Shown here: piece after piece, positions 57,586 to 64,000 of the stretch
How positions within the stretch are numbered: position 1 is the stretch's first letter
Layout of the letters: each line of letters opens with the position of its first letter
Source: Rhizophagus clarus
Lineage: Eukaryota; Glomeromycota; Glomeromycetes; Glomerales; Glomeraceae
Reading direction: 5' to 3'
DNA: 64,000 bases
NCBI GenBank assembly: GCA_015698045.1
Contig: BLAL01000160.1
Span: 1,178,001-1,242,000 of the forward strand
The notes under the pieces: generated by a model
Told to the model about the DNA's origin: nothing
What the model saw: the letters and a program-made list of their open reading frames with translations, nothing else
Database searches by the model: none
Translations under genes and position numbers: made by a program

Positions 57586-58906
57586 CAGACCCCCTGCGAA
57601 AGTAATGGCAGTCTGTTTTTTGATAATATACGCATATTTTTATAATAAAACACCAAAAAATTTTTTTATATTCTAAAAAACAGATGAAATTTACATATAT
57701 TTTATTAATTGATTAATATTTGGTATGACTCTCTTCTACATCAATACATGCTTCAATATGACTTTGCATGCTATTAATGCAGTTAACTATTACGTTATTA
57801 TCAAGATCATCCCATTTCTTCTTAATTAAAGCAAAAAAAATATCATTTATAATTAATTTTTTTGTGCCACTATACTCTTGACCTTCTTTTCAACATTTTT
57901 TTTTAAAATAGCCCAAACATTTTTGATAGGATTAAGATCTGGACTATAAGAAAGCCAAGGAAGAACCCATCCTGGAAGGTGAGTTTCCAAGTCACTTTTG
58001 ACATCACGGAATGTATGTTTTAGGTCATTATTCTATTGGAAGACATATCTACGACTATGCATTGCATTTGCATTGTCATACAAATATTCATTTAAAATTT
58101 GGTGATATAAATAGCGATCCAAATTTTCAATAAACATGTGCATGCCAATTTTTCCCCTAACGCTGATTGCTTCCCAAACATGAACTTCAAATGGATGTTT
58201 TACCATTAGAGCAATTGGTTTTGCATCACATGACCATGCAGAAAGGGTGTTACAAAACATTTGAATGGTAGTTTCATTAGAAAATACCACTTTTTTCCAA
58301 TTATAATTCACGTGATCACAGGCCCATAACAATCAGTTCTCTTTTGCTTTCTGTGTTAAAAGAGGAACCTTTCTGGAGTGAACAGTTACAAAACCAAGAT
58401 TTTTTAGTTTACAACAGATGCTCTATACACTTATCTCAAGTCCTGAATTTTTTCTTTAAGTTGGGTTTTTATTTCACTTGCTGTAGTGAAATGATTATAC
58501 TTAACAATCATTCCAATTTAGCGGCGTTTTTTAGGAGTCAATTTTCATGGTCGACCAGACCAATAACCTATAGTAATCTTACCAGTTTTTTTAATAATTC
58601 AACATACCGTTTATAGGAGCGTAAGAGAACACCTGTTTTTTACGAAATTTCCCTTGCATTTCTAATTTTTTTCTGCTAAAGAAGGTTAACAGCATTTTGA
58701 TTTTTTTCAAGAGTGGTTAATGCCATTTTGAATAAAAAAATGTGATGAAATTTATTTTTTTTATAATATTTTTTTTTATTTGTTTTTAAATGTTTACTCT
58801 AAAGAACAATCTAGAAACACTGGAAAATTCTAGAGTGAGAAAATGAATGCATTACAGCTTAAAAAAAAAATAACATTTACATCATCATTACTTTTGCACT
58901 TGACTA
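57586..58906 (-). mobile_element. Tc1-like element, 1.32 kb, TA-flanked
   Basis: Left end CAGACCCCCTGCGAAAGTAA and right end (minus strand) TAGTCAAGTGCAAAAGTAAT are imperfect inverted repeats, each bordered by TA (57584-57585, 58907-58908). Size is typical of Tc1 elements. It encloses a dead transposase. Confidence 0.75.
57722..58725 (-). pseudogene. Tc1-like transposase with all catalytic acids mutated
   Basis: It starts near 58725 (MALTTLEKNQNAVNLL) and reads through stops and a few frame changes in the helix-turn-helix half. The catalytic half is open at 58332-58033 (WKKVVFSNETTIQMF, VHVWEAISVRGKIGM) and continues after TAG to about 57722 (WLSYSPDLNPIKNVWAILKK ... HIEACIDVEE). The expected DET reads NET (58276-58278), QQDND reads stop-N-ND (58030-58035), and NPIEN reads NPIKN (57922-57924), so D, D and E are all gone. 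Each change is a G-to-A or C-to-T transition. Confidence 0.8.
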
Positions 58907-58908
58907 TA

Positions 58909-61125
58909 AGTCAATTAAAGATATATTTTTATGTATATATATATATTTTTTTTATTATATATATATGGGCTAATTGTAAGTATTTGAGTAAATATTTAAA
59001 CTTTTTAAATTTTTACCTTATAAAATCTTTAATAGTTTTTTTTTTAAATTAAAAGATCGATTGTAGAACAAGAAGATTAAATAAAAAGCAGAAATTTTAT
59101 ATATATAAAATCCATATATTTAGTAACAAATTTGCAAAATTTGAAGCAATTCTAATCACTGATTTTTATTTTTTACAACTTTTGTAATTATAGTAATTAT
59201 TTTTTTTCATACATTATACATCTTTTTCCAGTTTTTCTTTTAGATTTTTAGAAGTATTAATAATTTTTTTTTAGTTTTTATTTTTTATCTATCAATATTT
59301 TAGCCTTTAACTATATATAATATTTTTATTGTTTTCACTTATTTTCACTTATTTTCAGTATTTTTAGTATTTTAATTTAATTAATTGACAAATCACTTAA
59401 TCACAGTAATTTGAAAACAGCTACAGTTATACCTCTATAAGTGCACCCCTCCTTGGGACCATAGTAAAAAAATAGCAGAATGTGCACTTAGAGAGGAAGT
59501 GCATTTATAGAGGGTAAAATATTAAATATGTTTTTAAACCAATTTTAAAAACTAAAAATTATATCCTTATAATATAAATAATATAATATAGTAAATTTAA
59601 ATATTAAAATTTTATATATTTTAAGGTGTAAATTTAATATATATATAGTAAACTCATTATTTTGTATATGAATATATAATTTTTTTTGCAAATTTTTTTT
59701 TTAGTTTTTTTTAGTATATCATATGACTTTTATTTATAATCAATATATTATCTATAAAATATCCTTTTTTAAAGTTTGTATTTAAGTATAAAATCAGCAA
59801 ATTTAATTCCAAATTTTATTAGTAATGCAGTATTAATTTTAGATGGATCAGCAATTATATAAATTTCTGTAAATTTTTACTATTTTTTATGAATTTTTAC
59901 AAAGTTTATAATTAATATTGTAAATTTTTTTATAATAAAAAAATGTGAATACTCTAATTTTCTTTTATAAATTAAAGTTATTAACTTTAAATAAAAACTT
60001 AAAACATTATATATATAATAAATAAATTTACTTTTATTTATATAAGAATATAAATAATTTTTTTAAAATATTTGTTAAATTTCAATTACTTTCTTATTTT
60101 TTTATTTTTATTTTTATTTTACATTTAAATATATATATTTTTTCTGCAATATTATTTATATTCACAGTTTAAAATTATAACTTTTTATTATAAAATATTA
60201 TTATAATATAATTGTAAATTAGTTTTTAATAATATCTTAATAGTATATAGATTCTTTTATTTAAATAAAAATAAAAATAATATCTTAATAGTAATTTAAT
60301 TGTTTTAATGTTTAAGTTACTTTATTGATTTAGGATTACAAATGTTATTTATTATATTTTATGCAAATTTTAATTAATTATAATTACTAGTAAACTATAA
60401 TGTAAAATCTAATTTTTACTTTTTGCAATAAGGCAAAAAAAAAATTTTAAAAATCATAAAACAAAATTTGATTAATAAACAGTTAAATTAATGGTTATTA
60501 TTTTTTTTCGTTGTTTCGGCGATTAGCAAAATTGATTGACAAGGCGCATTGACGAATGTCAAATTTTCTCTTTTATATTCGAAACAAGTAATAACAACCT
60601 TGTAATTACGAACTCAAATTAAAGTAAAATAGCGAAAGTGATTATATATATATGTATATCGTTTAATGATAAAATTATTGAAGACAATATTTTTTAATAT
60701 TATGGCTCTATGGTTGGTTTCCAAAACATATAATTACATTTTAATTATCGGAAACAATATTCATTACAATAGCGGTTTAACTAGAAATTCTTATTATTGA
60801 GACTATTAACGTTTGTTTACTTTAAAGTCACTTCTAGATAGAATTTTAACTAATATTTTAAAATTTAAGCTGTATTTCAACCATATTAAAATAACGTAAA
60901 ACTCGTTTTTTACCAAAGAATGAAATATGAGAGATTAAAATTTGAGATTTTCATTAGCTATTTAGCTATAAATATTGCAGATGATTCCAATGGTTTCAGA
61001 CGCTTTTAAATTACAAAGTTACAAAGTTATACAATGTAAAGTCATAATAAAAATTGAATTGATTAGCATTTATAAAACTGGTAAAATCGCATGCATTTCT
61101 TACGTAGTAATGTCTCTTGACAATT
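58909..61125. other. non-coding A+T-rich DNA
   Basis: No gene supported; homopolymer and TATATA runs dominate. A single element-end-like sequence lies at 59424-59516. The last few hundred bases must contain the promoter of the DUF89 gene. Confidence 0.5.
59424..59516. repeat. orphan DNA-transposon end (CCTCTATAAGTGCAC)
   Basis: CAGTTATACCTCTATAAGTG ... CTTGGGACC ... AATGTGCACTTAGAGAGGAA and GTGCATTTATAGAGGG form internal inverted repeats. This resembles terminal repeats of pogo/Fot1-type elements in fungi, as recalled, not searched. No partner end was seen. Confidence 0.45.
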
Positions 61126-62635
61126 ATGGCAGTAAATCCAGCAAACCCCCCACGACCTGCTCTTCAGGCAACAGATAAAAATAGTTTCGCATATATTACC
61201 GCAAAAAAACGATGGCCTGAAATTTTGGAAAAAGTTATTGATGATATATATAAAACTACTAATTCACTTGGCTCTTTGGAAGTTGATAAAATTCAAGAAG
61301 GAAAAAGAATTGCGGATTCTCTAACAGAACTTAAATACCAAATACAACAAAAAAGACCATTGATGTATGTTTTATTGAAAGTTAGATATTTTTCCTTTAA
61401 TCTTTTTTTTTATTTGCATCTGTATTAACACTTGTTGCTTATAAAAAGTCCAATTGATACTAGTGGAGCGCCAGATATCGGCACATATAACTATGTTTTG
61501 AATACTTATTTCAATGGCGAAAACTGGTACTCGGCGACTTGGTTATTTGCCGAATGTTACTTATATCGCAGAATTCATTCGACGCTTGCAGAAACCAGAT
61601 ATTGGCGCAGCTATGATCCTTATTTTCGTCAAAAAGAAGATTCATTTAGAGCTTCCTTTGCTACAATCATCGAAATCGCAAAGCGCATTGATGAGTTAAT
61701 TTCTGTCCCAAATATGAATGCAGATAACAGAGACAGAGAGACTGATGGAATAGTCTTCCATGAACTCGCACAAATATCACTTTGGGGCAATGCAACAGAT
61801 TTATCTATGTTAACGAATCTTAGTTTTGATGAAGTTAAGGAATTGCAAAGTTCCGGAACAAAACATATGGAGGAATCAGAGAAAAATATTTTGGTAAATG
61901 ATTTGGCAAAAGTATGGGAATGGATCTTAAAATGCCATAATGCTAGGATTGACCTCATCTTAGACAATGCTGGTATGTCTACTTTTACTCGTATCTGAGA
62001 TAAATATGAAATTAATTATCACTTTTTCAATTTTAGGATTTGAATTATACGGAGATTTAGTTTTTGCAGATTGGATAGTCCAGTCCGGTTATGCACGAGA
62101 AGTTCACTTACACGCTAAGCCAATTCCATGGTTTGTTTCAGATACAACGCGGCGTGATTTTGACTGGCTCTTCCAAACACTTCAAAGTGATGATTTCTTT
62201 TCATTCACCTCTGAACTAGAAAAATTGTCTCTCAAAAAGCTTGCTAGTCGTTGGCAATCCTACATCGTAAATTCTCAATGGATCTTTACTGAGGACTATT
62301 TCTGGACATCACCGTATTCATATTGGCACCTAGCAGAGCAGGCACCAGACTTATATGCTGACTTATGTAAGTCTCAACTTGTGATATTTAAAGGCGATTT
62401 GAATTATAGAAAGTTGGTATATGATTGTAAGTGGGAAACTACTGTGCCTTTTAAAGAAGCTATCGGGCCGTTAACAAGTTTGAAAGGTGCACCGCCAATA
62501 TTAACTATGAGAACTGGTAAGTCTGATCTTTTCGTTGGTCTTGAGAAAGGAGTTGAAGAAAAGTTGAACACTGTGGATGAAGGCTGGATGTATTCTGGAA
62601 AATACGCTGTTATACAATTTAGCGAAAGAACTTAG
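61126..62635 (+). CDS. DUF89 / ARMT1-like damage-control phosphatase
   Basis: Exons 61126-61364, 61449-61972 and 62037-62635 encode 453 residues. The start is the ATG at 61126 (MAVNPANPPRPALQ). Features of subfamily III DUF89 proteins are visible: helical N-terminal half (AYITAKKRWPEILEKVIDDI; WLFAECYLYRRI), the metal-binding LDNAGFELYGDL (D252, N253, E257), HAKPIPWFVSDTT, FKGDLNYRKL (D375) and a conserved MRTGKSD. The family removes phosphate from damaged or excess sugar phosphates such as fructose-1-phosphate in a Co/Ni/Mn-dependent way. Human ARMT1 and the yeast YMR027W product are relatives; the methyltransferase activity once reported for ARMT1 is disputed. Probably cytosolic. The introns are 84 and 64 nt. 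Confidence 0.92.
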
Positions 62636-62887
62636 TAATTTTATGCTTAAAGGTCAACGTTATATCATTAATAGTTATAGTATTCAGATATTCTATTTTT
62701 TCTTGATACAAAATTTGGATGAACATATAGTCTGACTTGTCAATTATATTAAGTAAATTAAAGTGCTATATCTTGTTATTCTTTGATTATCTTGATAATT
62801 GAAGAAACTTAATATATTTTATAATCAACAATATTTATTAATTGTTGCAAATTAAATATTTAAAGTGATAATCTATTTAAATATCCT
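62636..62887. other. convergent intergenic spacer
   Basis: 252 nt between converging genes. Nothing distinct. Confidence 0.4.
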
Positions 62888-64000
62888 TTAATCACAAAAA
62901 GGTGGTAACTCATATTTTGCTGGATCAAAATCTTCTAAAGAAGAAATAATTTCGTCTGCATCATTATTACCTGGATTTAATAGTGCTATATTAGGATCTG
63001 GGACCCAAACAACCTAAAAAAAAAAATAACAAAAATCGGATCAAGTTTTAAACTACTTTCTTTCTCCTTAATTTTATAAAATGTAAACCTACATGCATTC
63101 CCGCATTCTTTGCAGCCCGGATCCCATTAATTGCATCCTCAAATACCAAGCACTGATCTAAGGGTGGGTTACCCATACTTTTCCAAGCTGAAAGAAACAA
63201 GTCTGGTGCAGGTTTTCCATTCTTGACATTTGGATCATCTCCACAAGTGATACTATCAAACATATTGAAAAGTTCTTGATTATTGAGAGATTTGATAGCG
63301 AAATTATCACGACTAGAACTCGTTGCGACCTATTTCGTTGTTTATAAATTTAGTATTTCATATGTACGCTCTTACATATTATATCAGAACTTACTGCCAT
63401 TGGAATATTATGTGCTTTCAAATGCTTTATAAGTCTCTTATTTGAATAGTTAAAATTTGTTATTTAATATTATAGCAACTTATTAAACGATATATAAATA
63501 ACTAACCATGACACCGGGCATAGGTCTGGCAGTGGGAAATCTTTCAATCTTTGTAATTAAAAAGAAATAATCTGATTAAAAAATACGATCATAAATAAGT
63601 ATCATTAAATGAATGAAAGAAATCATACGTTTTTTTCATTTCGTTCCTTCATGAGCTCTTCTACTGACATGGGAATGCCGGTTTTCCTTACCAAGAGATC
63701 GGCAGACTAAACAAATTATAGTATAAGATTTACTTTCTAGATTGTAACCACTAAAAATGTAAGTGACGAAATTTACATCATATTGGCGAAGTCCCAATGA
63801 GAGTGACCTAAGCTCCCATGTATAAGTTTTCCCGTATCTTCCCAGAATTTCAGCTAACAAAAAATTTGAACATGCATATAGGAATTGTTTGAAGTAGTAA
63901 TACTCAACTGACAGTTTTTACTGATTATTACCTGTCACTTCATAATAGATTCGTTCTGTATCCTATAAAGTTATCAGTAATAGGGACTTATTACTCCGAC
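62888..64000 (-). CDS. HAD-superfamily phosphatase (HDHD1/pseudouridine-5'-phosphatase-like), N-terminus beyond window
   Basis: Several exons on the minus strand, ending at the stop 62888-62890. Recognised parts from the N-terminal side: DTERIYYEVT (about 63930-63972), AEILGRYGKTYTWEL (from about 63855), SADLLVRKTGIPMSVEELMK (about 63635-63710), FPTARPMPGVM (about 63510-63545), the motif 2 exon VATSSSRDNFAIK running to CGDDPNVKNGKPAPDLFL (motif 3 Lys) and FEDAINGIRAAKNAGMHV (motif 4; 63093-63331), and the last exon VVWVPDPNI to PPFCD (62888-63013). The nucleophile DxD motif, normally just before LLDTE, lies beyond base 64000. Members dephosphorylate small phosphometabolites such as pseudouridine-5'-phosphate or deoxysugar phosphates; the substrate is not fixed by sequence. 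Confidence 0.85.

Noticed and set aside
1..64000. Suppressor or altered genetic code to explain the in-frame stops
   Set aside because: The housekeeping genes in 43.9-64 kb use ordinary stops and show none internally, so the stops in repeats are mutations rather than recoding.
1..64000. CRISPR arrays, tRNA or rRNA genes
   Set aside because: Regular repeats here are A+T minisatellites without spacer diversity, and the genes have spliceosomal introns (eukaryote). I could not recognise a tRNA cloverleaf by eye; a tRNA scan would be decisive.

Overview
This looks like nuclear DNA of an arbuscular mycorrhizal fungus (Glomeromycotina, Rhizophagus/Gigaspora-like). The reasons are extreme A+T richness, host genes cut by many short GT..AG introns (about 60-80 nt), a multi-cysteine plus C-terminal SAM-domain protein of a type I associate with Rhizophagus, and a dense load of nested mobile elements. 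The assignment is an inference from reading; no search was run. I recognised no tRNA, rRNA, CRISPR or plasmid-like feature.

Layout. 0-2 kb: an unrecognised two-exon gene interrupted by an in-frame stop. 2.2-6.0 kb: a hAT-type transposon whose five-exon BED/RNase-H-fold transposase is open along its length, flanked on both sides by arrays of a GGACAAAATTGTCC palindrome. 6-17 kb: decayed transposase-like genes (6.5-8.5, 8.7-9.2, 12.6-14.7 kb) and A+T satellites. 16.9-36.3 kb: a nested composite. Possible 19.4-kb outer inverted ends hold a non-LTR retrotransposon (LINE; ORF1 with zinc knuckle, ORF2 with endonuclease, reverse transcriptase and RNase H). The LINE is split at 23.46/29.40 kb by a 5.94-kb Tc1/mariner-like element carrying a DD34E transposase gene with introns plus an intact SAM-domain gene in the opposite orientation. 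36.3-43.9 kb: very A+T-rich non-coding DNA with dispersed hairpins and minisatellites.

43.9-64 kb is the genic part: a Ras GTPase (-), complex I NDUFS4-like subunit (+), AlkB-type dioxygenase (-), cytochrome b5 front-end fatty acid desaturase (+), methylthioribose-1-phosphate isomerase (-), cytosolic phenylalanyl-tRNA synthetase alpha subunit (-), a 5'-truncated hAT transposase (-), a dead Tc1 copy (-), a DUF89/ARMT1-like phosphatase (+), and a HAD phosphatase running off the right edge (-). These are unrelated housekeeping genes, each with its own promoter rather than an operon.

Main observations: (1) a composite Tc1-like element with a host-type SAM gene as cargo; (2) a C-to-T/G-to-A (RIP-like or 5-methylcytosine deamination) mutation signature across the dead elements, including loss of all three catalytic acids in one Tc1 copy; (3) a Ras gene built from very small exons that keeps frame only if a 2-nt microexon is used; (4) minisatellites whose units look like 41-nt exons bounded by splice signals; (5) a hAT element with palindrome arrays at both ends.
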